64,000 nucleotides of DNA from Faecalicatena contorta. GTDB lineage: Bacteria; Bacillota; Clostridia; Lachnospirales; Lachnospiraceae. Below are positions 1 to 8,215 of the stretch, in pieces. The notes under the pieces are model-generated. The model was given only the letters and a program-made list of their open reading frames with translations, searched no databases and had not been told where the DNA came from. Position 1 is the stretch's first letter, and every line of letters begins with the position of its first letter. Location: NCBI RefSeq assembly GCF_003149105.1, contig NZ_QGDS01000004.1, forward strand, positions 62,001-126,000. The letters run 5' to 3'. A program made the position numbers and the translations under genes.

Positions 1-882
1 GCGTAGTAAATTCTCTTCACTGTAACTGTTTACTTTACAGGCAGCATACAAGGGCATTGTAGCAATAATGCCATGTGCTCCTGAACCCGTAATACTCATT
101 GCGGGTTTATCCAGTCCTATTACACGGGCCTCAATTGCAGCATTGCACAGTAATGATGCGGTTGTCTGCTCATTATCTGAAATGATTTTCCCATCGTTCA
201 TTTTCAGCAGAAAACGCGAAAAGGTTGTTCTTGGATGGTGCAGCCCCTCCTCAAACAACTCATAATTTACTTCATATGCCGCCCTGATAAATTCCAGTTC
301 CTGAATATCTACTGTTGTGATGTAATCATACAATTGCTGAAGTGTATAATCATGAATCAAAGGCTGCACGTCTGCGTCCCCTTCTTCACTCTCATCAACA
401 TCTGCTATGTAAAGCGGAGATTCATAAATCACATTCCCATTCACCGCAATCCTGGTTATATTTGTATGAGAATCCCTGATTGTCACAACCGCTTCATCAG
501 ATTCTGCTTTTACTGTTGCTTCCATGAAAATACGGCTGTCTATTCCACTGAGGCGGACTGTTACCTTTCCTTTATTCACCAGGTCTTTTGCCATTTCATT
601 ATCCTGAGGTGTCACGTCTGCCAGCGACTCCAGGCCCTTTTGGGCATTACCCGCAACGGCTCCAAGGGCAGCAGCAAAAACAGTTCCCACCTCGCAGCTT
701 CCTGGGATTCCACAGGTAAATGCATTCTTGTACATTCCGCTGTTCATAGATACATCAACACTTTCAATATCGCCTGACGTATAGGAACGGGCTTTTGCAG
801 TAATAAAAGCAACGGCCCCTGGTTCTGTTACTCCTAAGGCCGGCTTCATATCCTTTTTGATTATCTCTGACAATACGTGCAC
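1..882 (-). CDS. cyuA: L-cysteine desulfidase family protein (UPF0597, CyuA/CdsB-like), 3' end cut by window
   Basis: The frame is open from a GTG at 882 to the window edge, giving 294 residues of a family that is usually about 430 long, so the C-terminus is missing. The GTG is chosen because AGAGG lies just upstream and the family motif ALGVTEPGA follows at about residue 15. Further family-like stretches are CGIPGSCEVG, and SITGSGAHGI near the cut end. Proteins of this family break L-cysteine down to pyruvate, ammonia and sulfide, or act on serine, using an iron-sulfur cluster held by conserved cysteines; the visible cysteines fit this. It starts 37 bases after the rhodanese/TtcA-like gene and is probably in the same transcript. 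The link, sulfide release next to a sulfur-transfer protein, is an inference. Confidence 0.85.
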   Translation of the reverse strand, partial: MHVLSEIIKKDMKPALGVTEPGAVAFITAKARSYTSGDIESVDVSMNSGMYKNAFTCGIPGSCEVGTVFAAALGAVAGNAQKGLESLADVTPQDNEMAKDLVNKGKVTVRLSGIDSRIFMEATVKAESDEAVVTIRDSHTNITRIAVNGNVIYESPLYIADVDESEEGDADVQPLIHDYTLQQLYDYITTVDIQELEFIRAAYEVNYELFEEGLHHPRTTFSRFLLKMNDGKIISDNEQTTASLLCNAAIEARVIGLDKPAMSITGSGAHGIIATMPLYAACKVNSYSEENLLR

Positions 883-919
883 AGTATCCCTCTTCTCCGC
901 ATCATTTTATATATCTGAC

Positions 920-2068
920 CTATCTCTCATCATAATCATCCAGAAAACTATGTTCTATTTTATCCTTGTGATATCCTATAATTGTATTTAGATTTACATT
1001 ATGCATACTTCTGAAAATGTTCATTTCGATTAAATCACTGGTTTTTCTAAGGTCTGCAATCAGTTCTTTCATTTCATCCCGCTTTGACCCCTGCTCTCCT
1101 CCGCAGATGGAACAGTTTTCTGTAAAACGGCAGGCACATTGTATAAAATGGAGCTGATTGTAGTCTCTCCATGCTTTTATATCACTTTCTTTTACCATAT
1201 ACAGAGGGCGAATCAGTTCCATTCCCTCAAAGTTCTTACTGTGGAGTTTAGGCATCATTGTTTCAAACTTCCCGCTATAGAACATTCCCATAAGAACGGT
1301 TTCTATCACATCGTCAAAATGATGGCCCAATGCTATTTTATTACATCCCAGTTCTTTTGCCCGGGAATATAAATACCCCCTGCGCATTCTGGCACAAAGG
1401 TAGCAGGGGCTTTTGTCTACTCCTGCTACAATGTCAAAAATATCAGACTCAAATACGGTCAGCGGAATTCCGAGAAGCTTCGCATTGTCTGTTATAATTT
1501 TCCAGTTGTCTTCATTGTAGCCCGGGTTCATAATCAGGAATATCACTTCAAATGGAACTTTCCCATGTTTCTTCAGCTCCTGCATGAGCTTTGCAAGCAG
1601 CATGGAATCTTTTCCTCCGGAGATACAGACCGCAATTTTATCTCCTTCTTTTATTAACTCATATTCCTGAACTGATTTTGTAAACTTCCTCCAGATACTC
1701 TTTCGGAACTTCTTAATGATGCTCCTCTCAATATCCAAGGTCTTCTGTTTTGCAAGGTCCTCCTCTGCTAAAGCCTGGCTGAGCTTATATCTTAAATAAG
1801 CTCTGTAGCCATCCTTCACATTAACTGCACAGAATCCCTCTTCTTCTAATGTATCCACTACATCTATGCTCTTATCCCCAGTGTGGCACAGGACATACAC
1901 AGTAATATCCTTTTCAAGACATTTCATGTAATCCCGGACTTCCGGCAATGGTACATTGACAGCGGTCTCAATAGTACCCCTGCTGAATTCTTCCGGCTCA
2001 CGAATATCAAGAATTACTGCTTTGTCCTTCTCTATTAGTTCCAGCTCTTCTACTGTAATTGATTTCAT
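920..2068 (-). CDS. Rhodanese domain fused to TtcA-like PP-loop ATPase
   Basis: This is a 382-residue fusion. Residues 1-95 form a rhodanese domain with the likely active-site Cys61 in LCHTGDKS. From about 140 a PP-loop ATPase follows with SGGKDS at 150-155. The CxxC in PCYLCARMRRG, the GHHFDDVIET motif, and a C-terminal CSICGG cluster all resemble TtcA, which thiolates tRNA cytidine 32 using an iron-sulfur cluster. In TtcA itself the rhodanese is not fused. The fusion suggests that persulfide is handed to the PP-loop domain within one chain. Whether the substrate is tRNA is not shown by the sequence. It sits between the cytidylate-kinase-like gene and the cysteine desulfidase gene. Confidence 0.85.
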   Translation of the reverse strand: MKSITVEELELIEKDKAVILDIREPEEFSRGTIETAVNVPLPEVRDYMKCLEKDITVYVLCHTGDKSIDVVDTLEEEGFCAVNVKDGYRAYLRYKLSQALAEEDLAKQKTLDIERSIIKKFRKSIWRKFTKSVQEYELIKEGDKIAVCISGGKDSMLLAKLMQELKKHGKVPFEVIFLIMNPGYNEDNWKIITDNAKLLGIPLTVFESDIFDIVAGVDKSPCYLCARMRRGYLYSRAKELGCNKIALGHHFDDVIETVLMGMFYSGKFETMMPKLHSKNFEGMELIRPLYMVKESDIKAWRDYNQLHFIQCACRFTENCSICGGEQGSKRDEMKELIADLRKTSDLIEMNIFRSMHNVNLNTIIGYHKDKIEHSFLDDYDER

Positions 2069-2110
2069 AAAAATTCTTTAATTTCCTCTGTTTCCTTATT
2101 TTCTACAAAT

Positions 2111-2178
2111 GTATCTGTTCAGGACCATGAACAGATACGCCGCAAGCCCATGAAAATCGCCTTCGGCCATGGGGCTTG
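2111..2178. repeat. Two-hairpin intergenic element
   Basis: Two strong hairpins lie side by side in the gap between the kinase-like and rhodanese genes. The first has perfect arms GTATCTGTTC and GAACAGATAC (2111-2120 and 2129-2138). The second pairs GCAAGCCCATG with CATGGGGCTTGC (2142-2152 and 2167-2178) and holds an inner CGCC/GGC stem. No T-run follows on either strand, so it is not a plain terminator. Words close to GTATCTGTTC also occur just upstream of mutS2 (52754-52774), which hints at an interspersed repeat family. Confidence 0.6.
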
Positions 2179-2215
2179 CTATCACATATTCAATGTTTTC
2201 ACACGGACTGTGCAG

Positions 2216-2833
2216 TTATATACGAATACTTATATAAGACTTTACTGCCTCTATCAGTTTTTCATAGCTCATAGACGACGTGTTCAGACAAAGATCATAG
2301 TTCCTGGCATCATTCCAGTCCCGTCCTGTATAATATTTGTAATATTCGGACCGGCCCTTATCTGTCTTTTCAATTTTTTTGATGATTTCTTTCTCTGTCC
2401 CGCCGTTTTGTTTCATTACACGGGCAATACAATCTTCCTTTGGTGCATAGAAGAACAGGCGGATCGCAGCTTCATGATCTTTTAGTAAATAATCTGCACA
2501 GCGTCCGATAATAACACAGGACTCTGTATCTGCAAGCTCGCGGATTACCTTTGCCTGATAATTGAAAAGGTTATCATCCGATACAAATTCATCGCTGTCC
2601 GGGGGGAGTATTTCACCCTTATATTCTCTGCGCGCTATTTTAAACAGCGGCATGCTCTTTAGCGTCTCATCTACTTTTCCAAACAGTGCTTCATTAATCC
2701 CGCTCTCGTCAGAAGCCATCCTAAGCAGCTCTCTGTCATAACAGTTAATCCCGAGCTCTTTTGCCAGCAGCTTCCCTAAAGTCCTTCCGCCGCTGCCATA
2801 ACCTCTTGCAATTGTAATTACAGTATGCTTCAT
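2216..2833 (-). CDS. Cytidylate kinase-like family protein
   Basis: A 205-residue P-loop protein with GYGSGGRTLGK near the N-terminus, a typical Walker A variant of the cytidylate-kinase-like family common in clostridia. It also has YDRELL and CVIIGRCADYLL as in that family. A longer frame exists upstream, but the ATG at 2833 is preferred because it lies four bases after the livF stop codon, with GGGGGA just upstream. Canonical Cmk proteins phosphorylate CMP; members of this divergent family have unproven substrates, so no precise reaction is claimed. It is translationally linked to the liv operon. Confidence 0.85.
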   Translation of the reverse strand: MKHTVITIARGYGSGGRTLGKLLAKELGINCYDRELLRMASDESGINEALFGKVDETLKSMPLFKIARREYKGEILPPDSDEFVSDDNLFNYQAKVIRELADTESCVIIGRCADYLLKDHEAAIRLFFYAPKEDCIARVMKQNGGTEKEIIKKIEKTDKGRSEYYKYYTGRDWNDARNYDLCLNTSSMSYEKLIEAVKSYISIRI

Positions 2834-2837
2834 AACT

Positions 2838-3548
2838 TTATTCCCCCAAATATGCCTTTTTAATAGACTCATTATTCATAAGTTCTTTTGCATCCCCGCT
2901 CAGCACAATATTCCCGGTCTCTAATACATATGCCCGGTCTGCAATAGAAAGTGCCTTTTTCGCATTTTGCTCAACTAAGAGTACCGTGGTTCCGGAAGCA
3001 GAGATTTCTTTGATAATGTTGAAAATTTCTTCTACAAAAATGGGCGATAATCCCATAGAAGGCTCATCCATCAAAATAATTCTCGGCTTACTCATCAAGG
3101 CCCTGCCCATAGCAAGCATCTGTTGTTCTCCACCGCTTAATGTTCCCGCAGCCTGCCTTTTCCGCTCTTCCAGACGTGGAAAACTTTTGTAAACGCGCTG
3201 AAGTGATTCTGTTATTTCTTCTTTATCTTTTCTTGTGTATGCCCCCAGCTTTAAATTCTCGTATACAGAAAGCTGTGCAAATACCCGCCTTCCTTCCGGA
3301 ACATGGGCCATACCCATTGATACAATTTTATGCCCGGGAATCCTGGTAATATCTTGTCCCTCAAAAAGAATATTCCCCGCTTTTGCCGGAAGCATGCCGG
3401 TGATTGTCTGCAAGGTCGTTGTCTTTCCTGCACCATTGGCACCAATAAGCGCAATAACCTCACCTTCCTTTACTTCAAAGGAAATACCCTTGATTGCCTG
3501 GATTATGCCATAATATACCTCCAGGTCTTTAATTTCAAGCATTGCCAT
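2838..3548 (-). CDS. livF: Branched-chain amino acid ABC transporter ATPase LivF
   Basis: A 236-residue ABC ATPase. Walker A is GANGAGKTT (about 37-45), the signature is LSGGEQQM, and Walker B is IILMDEPSMGL followed by a switch region LLVEQNAKKALSIADRAYVLETG, all typical of LivF. It pairs with LivG on the cytoplasmic side of the LivHM permease to energise uptake of leucine, isoleucine and valine or related amino acids. AGGAGG lies nine bases before the ATG at 3548. It follows livG by 13 bases and runs directly into the kinase-like gene. The exact amino acid transported cannot be read from sequence. Confidence 0.95.
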   Translation of the reverse strand: MAMLEIKDLEVYYGIIQAIKGISFEVKEGEVIALIGANGAGKTTTLQTITGMLPAKAGNILFEGQDITRIPGHKIVSMGMAHVPEGRRVFAQLSVYENLKLGAYTRKDKEEITESLQRVYKSFPRLEERKRQAAGTLSGGEQQMLAMGRALMSKPRIILMDEPSMGLSPIFVEEIFNIIKEISASGTTVLLVEQNAKKALSIADRAYVLETGNIVLSGDAKELMNNESIKKAYLGE

Positions 3549-3561
3549 AAGTTATTTCCTC

Positions 3562-4320
3562 CTACTCTCCAAGGTATGCAGTGATGACTTTAGGGTCATT
3601 TAAAACATCGCCAGTCTTCCCTTTGGCCAGTACCTGTCCAAAGTTCAGCACCGTAAGTTCCTCACAGATACCGGATACCAGCTTCATATCATGTTCAATC
3701 AAAAGTACTGTCATGTCAAACTCATCCCGGACAAAACGGATTGTTTCCATCAGTTCCTTGGTTTCATTGGGATTCATGCCCGCCGCCGGCTCATCCAGAA
3801 GCAGTAACTTAGGATTTGTCGCAAGTGCACGCGCGATCTCCAGCTTCCTCTGGTCCCCATAGGGCAGGTTGGAAGCCAGGTAATCTCTCTTTTCCTCAAG
3901 TCCAAATACTTTTAACAGCTCCCTTGCTCTCTCATTCATCTCTGCTTCTACCCTGCGGTATTTAGGCAGGCGCAAAACAGCAGTAAGGGCAGAATATGGA
4001 TGGTTATTGTGCAGCCCTACTTTTACATTATCCAACACGGACTGGTTTTTAAATAAGCGGATATTCTGGAACGTTCTTGCAATTCCCGCTTTATTAATAT
4101 CAATTGTCCTCTGTCCTGTAATATCTTTTCCGTCCAGTTCAATTACTCCGTTATCCGGCTTATAAACACCAGTGAGCATATTAAATACCGTCGTCTTACC
4201 AGCGCCGTTGGGACCGATGAGACCATATAACTGCCCTTTTTGAATAGAAATCTGAAAATCATCTACGGCACGAAGTCCGCCAAAAGAGATACCCAGGTTC
4301 TTCACTTCCAGTAATGCCAT
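3562..4320 (-). CDS. livG: Branched-chain amino acid ABC transporter ATPase LivG
   Basis: A 252-residue ABC ATPase with Walker A GPNGAGKTT, Walker B LLLLDEPAAGMNP and the altered signature LPYGDQRKLEIARAL that marks LivG-type subunits. The EHDMKLV switch region is also typical. It forms the second nucleotide-binding subunit of the LivHMGF importer. Its start follows the livM stop by one base, so the two are translationally coupled. Confidence 0.95.
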   Translation of the reverse strand: MALLEVKNLGISFGGLRAVDDFQISIQKGQLYGLIGPNGAGKTTVFNMLTGVYKPDNGVIELDGKDITGQRTIDINKAGIARTFQNIRLFKNQSVLDNVKVGLHNNHPYSALTAVLRLPKYRRVEAEMNERARELLKVFGLEEKRDYLASNLPYGDQRKLEIARALATNPKLLLLDEPAAGMNPNETKELMETIRFVRDEFDMTVLLIEHDMKLVSGICEELTVLNFGQVLAKGKTGDVLNDPKVITAYLGE

Positions 4321-4321
4321 A

Positions 4322-5404
4322 TCACTGTACCCCCTTTGTTTTTTTGGTAAACATATCCTTCAAGGAATGTCTCTGCCGCCATTCAATTGCCTTTGGGGCC
4401 CAGTTAAAGAGCATCATTGCAATCAGTACGACAGCATAAATCAGCATACGGTAATCGGATAATCCCCGCAGTACTTCCGGCAGCATGGTCAGCAGTACGG
4501 CAGCAATTATGGAACCGCGGAAACTTCCCATTCCTCCAAGCACTACAAATACGAGGAGCATAATTGACATATTATATCCAAAGTTTGCAGGCAAAGCAGT
4601 CAGTGTAGAAAGATTATGTGCGTAGAGAACTCCACCCATTCCTGCAATTGCTGCTGAAAGAGTAAATGCCATCAATTTGAATTTTGTGATAGGAATCCCC
4701 ACAGATTCCGCTGCAATCCGGTTATCTCTGATTGCCATGATTGCCCTTCCGCTTCTGGAATTCACAAGATTGTACACCACAAACAGGCTGACCAGGATTA
4801 AAATCACACCAATCGTAAAAGTGGACTGATGAGGCGTTCCTATAATTCCCTTAGGACCATTGATAAGAAACGTTCCCTCTTCTGCCATGTTCAAAGAAGC
4901 TGCATCTGACATGGAAAAGTGTAAACCATCTTTATCCTTTACAATATACAGTACATTCATTACATTTTTAATGATTTCACCGAATGCCAGTGTTACAATA
5001 GCTAAGTAATCCCCCCGCAGGCGCAGTACAGGAATTCCAATCAGAAGACCAAAAAGAGCCGCCATCAGAGTGCCAATTATAAGAGCTATAACGAAACGAA
5101 GGATTTCATTCATTCCCGTATCCGCCATATATTTTGTAAAGAAAGCACTGGAGAAGGCTCCCACGCACATAAAACCTGCATGTCCAAGACTCAATTCACC
5201 AAGATATCCTACACAAAGGTTCAGGCCAATGGCTGCAATGGAGTAGATACAGAGAGGAACAAGCAGTCCCTGAAGCAGGCTGGACATACTTCCTGTCCCA
5301 ACCATAATCTGCACAACAAGAAAAACAAGTATAACCATTGCATATGTGATAAAGGAATCCTTTGTTGTTTTTTTCATATTTTTTGTACCAAATAGTTTTT
5401 TCAT
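4322..5404 (-). CDS. livM: Branched-chain amino acid ABC transporter permease LivM
   Basis: A polytopic membrane protein of about 360 residues with the LivM signature: GYLGELSLGHAGFM in the N-terminal half and LGGMGSFRGSIIAA in the C-terminal part, separated by several hydrophobic segments. An in-frame GTG sits at 5413, but the ATG at 5404 is better placed relative to AGGTGA, which overlaps the end of livH. It forms the membrane channel with LivH. Confidence 0.94.
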   Translation of the reverse strand: MKKLFGTKNMKKTTKDSFITYAMVILVFLVVQIMVGTGSMSSLLQGLLVPLCIYSIAAIGLNLCVGYLGELSLGHAGFMCVGAFSSAFFTKYMADTGMNEILRFVIALIIGTLMAALFGLLIGIPVLRLRGDYLAIVTLAFGEIIKNVMNVLYIVKDKDGLHFSMSDAASLNMAEEGTFLINGPKGIIGTPHQSTFTIGVILILVSLFVVYNLVNSRSGRAIMAIRDNRIAAESVGIPITKFKLMAFTLSAAIAGMGGVLYAHNLSTLTALPANFGYNMSIMLLVFVVLGGMGSFRGSIIAAVLLTMLPEVLRGLSDYRMLIYAVVLIAMMLFNWAPKAIEWRQRHSLKDMFTKKTKGVQ

Positions 5405-5413
5405 TGCAGTCAC

Positions 5414-6295
5414 CTACACTTTCTCATGAATCGGCTTGCCGAGAATTCCGGTAGGTTTCACCAGCAATACAATAATCAAAACTGCGAAAACGATTGCATC
5501 AGATAATTGAGAAGAAATATAAGCTCTTCCCAAAACCTCAATAATACCAAGCAGAATACCACCGATAAATGCTCCCGGAACGGAACCGATACCACCGAAT
5601 ACAGCCGCTGTAAATGCCTTAATACCAGGCATAGAGCCGATATACGGAGTCAGGGTCGGATAGGCGGAGCAAAGCAGTACACCGGCAATTGCCGCAAGAC
5701 CGGAACCAATTGCAAAGGTTAGCGAAATTGTACCATTTACATTAATACCCATAAGCTGCGCCGCATCCTTATCCTCTGATACGGCAAGCATAGCCCGCCC
5801 TGCTTTTGTCTTTTTAATAAACAGCATCAGTCCGGTCATAATTATAAGACAGGTTACAACTGTAACAACAGCAACACTGGAAATCACAAGCTTTCCGTCT
5901 GCAAGCTTCAATGCAGGCAGTGTAATGATGGAAGAAAATGATTTCGTGTCTGCCCCAAATACCAAAAGTGCAGCATTTTGAAGCAAGTAACTTACTCCAA
6001 TGGCAGTAATTAATACTGCAAGGGGAGATGCCTTCCTCAAAGGTTTATATGCCACTTTTTCAATCGTAATACCGAGGACGGTACAAACTACAACTGATAT
6101 AAGGACACTAAGCAGCGGGTTGAACTGCAATCCGCTCATTGCCGTAAATACTACATAACAGCCAATCATAATAACATCACCATGCGCAAAATTCAACATT
6201 TTTGCAATTCCATATACCATAGTATATCCAAGAGCGATAATAGCATAAACGCTCCCGAGGCTGATTCCATTAATCAAATAAGCTATGAAACTCAT
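5414..6295 (-). CDS. livH: Branched-chain amino acid ABC transporter permease LivH
   Basis: A 293-residue permease with about eight hydrophobic segments. The LivH signature GSVYAIIALGYTMVYGIAKM lies near the N-terminus, followed by NFAHGDVIMIG, and FGGIGSVPGAFIGG lies near the C-terminus. It partners LivM. A consensus-like promoter and a palindromic leader lie upstream (see separate entries), so the livHMGF group can be transcribed independently of livK. Confidence 0.95.
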   Translation of the reverse strand: MSFIAYLINGISLGSVYAIIALGYTMVYGIAKMLNFAHGDVIMIGCYVVFTAMSGLQFNPLLSVLISVVVCTVLGITIEKVAYKPLRKASPLAVLITAIGVSYLLQNAALLVFGADTKSFSSIITLPALKLADGKLVISSVAVVTVVTCLIIMTGLMLFIKKTKAGRAMLAVSEDKDAAQLMGINVNGTISLTFAIGSGLAAIAGVLLCSAYPTLTPYIGSMPGIKAFTAAVFGGIGSVPGAFIGGILLGIIEVLGRAYISSQLSDAIVFAVLIIVLLVKPTGILGKPIHEKV

Positions 6296-6350
6296 ATCAA
6301 TACCTCTTGCTTTCTCTTCTTTTTCTTATTTTCCCTTATCATCTGCTCCA

Positions 6351-6402
6351 AGCATTTAAAAACATGCATATCCGATATTACATACATACTTTTAAATGCC
6401 TG
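6351..6402 (-). other. Inverted repeat in the livH leader
   Basis: The arms AAGCATTTAAAA and TTTTAAATGCCT flank a 28-base loop within the 5' untranslated region of livH, directly downstream of its predicted start of transcription. It could be an RNA hairpin or an operator; nothing in the sequence decides between them. Confidence 0.4.
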
Positions 6403-6416
6403 TGCTTTCGACAAAT

Positions 6417-6445
6417 ATTTTATCACAAAAAAATGTACTCTACAA
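6417..6445 (-). promoter_or_regulatory. Predicted sigma-A promoter of livH
   Basis: Read on the minus strand, a -35 box TTGTAG (6445-6440) and a -10 box TAAAAT (6422-6417) are separated by exactly 17 bases. Transcription would start near 6410, about 115 bases before livH. Confidence 0.6.
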
Positions 6446-6505
6446 CTAAAAAGCGATTCATGGCACCGGAAATGCCTGGTATCCAAAAACCGTTCTAATA
6501 CAATA

Positions 6506-6633
6506 GAGAATCTTGTCCGGAAGATTCTCCGTCTGCGGCGGATTGCGATAGCAACACTTTCTTTGCTGCCGCAGTGTGATCTCCCCAGAGGGTTTCAGTA
6601 TAATAGAAAACCTGGTTATCTATTATACTGAAA
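6506..6633. repeat. Three-hairpin interspersed repeat, copy A
   Basis: Three hairpins lie in a row. GAGAATCTT pairs with AAGATTCTC (6506-6529). CTGCGGC pairs with GCCGCAG (6533-6574) and encloses a small TTGC-GATA-GCAA stem. A 15-bp perfect inverted repeat spans 6593-6607 and 6619-6633. A second copy lies at 22242-22368. The central stretch GATAGCAACAC is the same in both, while the third hairpin has a different sequence that is still perfectly paired. This copy sits between livK and livH, right beside the livK terminator. Confidence 0.75.
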
Positions 6634-6659
6634 ATGGGGCCGCCTTCCGACAGCCCCAT
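6634..6659 (-). terminator. Terminator of livK
   Basis: On the minus strand ATGGGGC and GCCCCAT form a GC-rich stem followed by TTTTC, about 70 bases after the livK stop codon. It separates the binding-protein gene from the permease and ATPase genes, a common way to make more binding protein than transporter. Confidence 0.7.
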
Positions 6660-6729
6660 GTCCTTCGTATATGTTTCTTGAACAGATAATATTCAAAAAC
6701 ACATACTTACTATAAAAACATATTGGAAT

Positions 6730-7884
6730 TTACATTCCCACATATGCTCCCTTTTCAATGATAACAGCTTTTGGCTGCTTTACTACCTCACCTGTTGGCT
6801 CCCAGTTCAGACCTTCTTCCCCACCGGTCAGTCCCTGGATGCTGATATTCGGCATTGCTTCCTTCAAAGCATCACACAAATCAGATACGCTCATATCCGG
6901 AGTGGCCCCAGCTTCTTCGATTGCTGCTTTAATGGTATAGATTGCATCATATGCATCTGCCGCAAACTGATTCGGTGTATCACCATAGGCGTCTTTATAT
7001 TTTTTTACAAAATCCTGTGTAGCTTCATCTTCTGCGTCTGCTGCAAACGGAGTCAGAAGCATAACACCCTCTGCCAGAGAAGTATCAAAGTTTTCAACAT
7101 CAAGAATTCCGTCTAATCCGTCACATCCAAAGAATTTCGGTGCATATCCCATTGTATCTGCCTGTTTCAGAATGACAGATGCTTCTGTATAGTAAATTGG
7201 AAGGAAAACCATTTCAGCCCCTGCATCCTGAGCCTTCTTTAACTGTGTAGAAAAATCTGTTTTAGAATCTTCGGTAAATGCTTCTGTCGCAACAACTTCA
7301 AAGTCCTGGCCTTTTGCTTCCTCTAAAAACTTATCTGTTATTCCTGATGAATATACGTCGGAACTGTTGTAAATAACAGCAACCTTTGATGCAAGCTTAT
7401 TGTCACCAATATACTGTGCAGATGCAGTTCCCTGGTTCGGGTCTGTAAAGCATATCTGGAATACATTTCCATTCACAATTACATCTGTAGAAGACGCAGA
7501 AGGTGTAACCTGGAACATATTATCCTGTCCTGTCTTATCAACGACCGCCACACATGGACCTGAAGTTACTGTCCCCATAAGAACCTGCATCCCCCAGTCT
7601 TTCAGCGTGTTGTAAGCATTGACAGATTTTTCAGGGTCATGTTGGTCATCCTCAAATTTATATTCAATCTGATGTCCGTCAATTCCTCCAGCCTCGTTGA
7701 TTTCATCCACAGCAATCTGTGCTGCATTTTTTACTGCTGTTCCATAAATAGCTGCGCCGCCTGTAGTAGGCCCGATTCCTCCGATATAGAACTTATCATC
7801 TGCTTTCTTTGAAGATGATCCACATGCCGTCAGACCGGAAACGACCATAGCTGCTATTAATAACATACTGACTGCTTTTTTCAT
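6730..7884 (-). CDS. livK: Branched-chain amino acid ABC transporter substrate-binding lipoprotein LivK
   Basis: A secreted lipoprotein of 384 residues. The N-terminus has a lysine pair, a hydrophobic core and the lipobox LTAC, with the cysteine at about residue 21 as lipid anchor. The mature part is a type-I periplasmic-binding fold with the family stretches IGPTTGGAAIYG and EYKFEDDQHDPEKSV. The start at 7884 is chosen over an upstream in-frame ATG because GAGGAGG lies eight bases before it and the signal peptide then begins correctly. It delivers amino acids to LivHM. The ligand may be any branched-chain or related amino acid. Confidence 0.93.
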   Translation of the reverse strand: MKKAVSMLLIAAMVVSGLTACGSSSKKADDKFYIGGIGPTTGGAAIYGTAVKNAAQIAVDEINEAGGIDGHQIEYKFEDDQHDPEKSVNAYNTLKDWGMQVLMGTVTSGPCVAVVDKTGQDNMFQVTPSASSTDVIVNGNVFQICFTDPNQGTASAQYIGDNKLASKVAVIYNSSDVYSSGITDKFLEEAKGQDFEVVATEAFTEDSKTDFSTQLKKAQDAGAEMVFLPIYYTEASVILKQADTMGYAPKFFGCDGLDGILDVENFDTSLAEGVMLLTPFAADAEDEATQDFVKKYKDAYGDTPNQFAADAYDAIYTIKAAIEEAGATPDMSVSDLCDALKEAMPNISIQGLTGGEEGLNWEPTGEVVKQPKAVIIEKGAYVGM

Positions 7885-8024
7885 AATATTTTCCTCCTCA
7901 TTCTTAAATAATCCCACGGAATTTTACTTTGACGGAGCCGTCACAAGAGACTCACCTCTCTATATTGTTTTATGAAGAACACCGTTTTTCACGTTAATTC
8001 GGTGAAGCAATTCTCGAGGGTAAT

Positions 8025-8058
8025 GAAAAAAGACGTTCTTTATCTATTCAGAACGCCC
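8025..8058 (-). terminator. Terminator-like hairpin early in the livK leader (possible attenuator)
   Basis: On the minus strand a 9-bp stem (8058-8050 with 8039-8031, two G-U pairs) is followed directly by six T residues. It lies only about 10-40 bases after the predicted livK start of transcription and about 140 bases before livK. Its position inside the leader suggests premature termination control. No T-box motif was recognised. Confidence 0.5.
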
Positions 8059-8073
8059 TTATTCATGTGTTTA

Positions 8074-8102
8074 ATAATACTACACGAATCTATCAAAATC
8101 AA
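8074..8102 (-). promoter_or_regulatory. Predicted sigma-A promoter of livK
   Basis: Minus-strand -35 TTGATT (8102-8097) and -10 TATTAT (8079-8074) with a 17-base spacer. The leader to the livK start is about 180 bases and contains further small stems, including CACCG/CGGTG and GACGG/CCGTC. Confidence 0.6.
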
Positions 8103-8117
8103 TACTAAATTTAATAT

Positions 8118-8190
8118 CTTATCGAACATTAGCAGTTAAATAAGCATATCTTGTTGAATATTAGCAGTTAAATAAGCGCCCCTTATTGAA
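8118..8190. repeat. Short tandem repeat, 32-bp period
   Basis: The 18-base word ATTAGCAGTTAAATAAGC occurs at 8128-8145 and again at 8160-8177. Each copy is preceded by a CTTRTYGAA-like stretch, and a third partial start of the unit follows. It lies between the livK promoter and the end of the diguanylate cyclase gene. Function unknown; it could be a protein-binding site array or a slippage product. Confidence 0.7.
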
Positions 8191-8215
8191 CAGTATACCC
8201 AAAAACTGCATAAAA

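Noticed and set aside
7885-8067. T-box or known riboswitch in the livK leader
   Set aside because: The leader lacks the T-box sequence and other aptamer cores that I know; only generic stems are visible.
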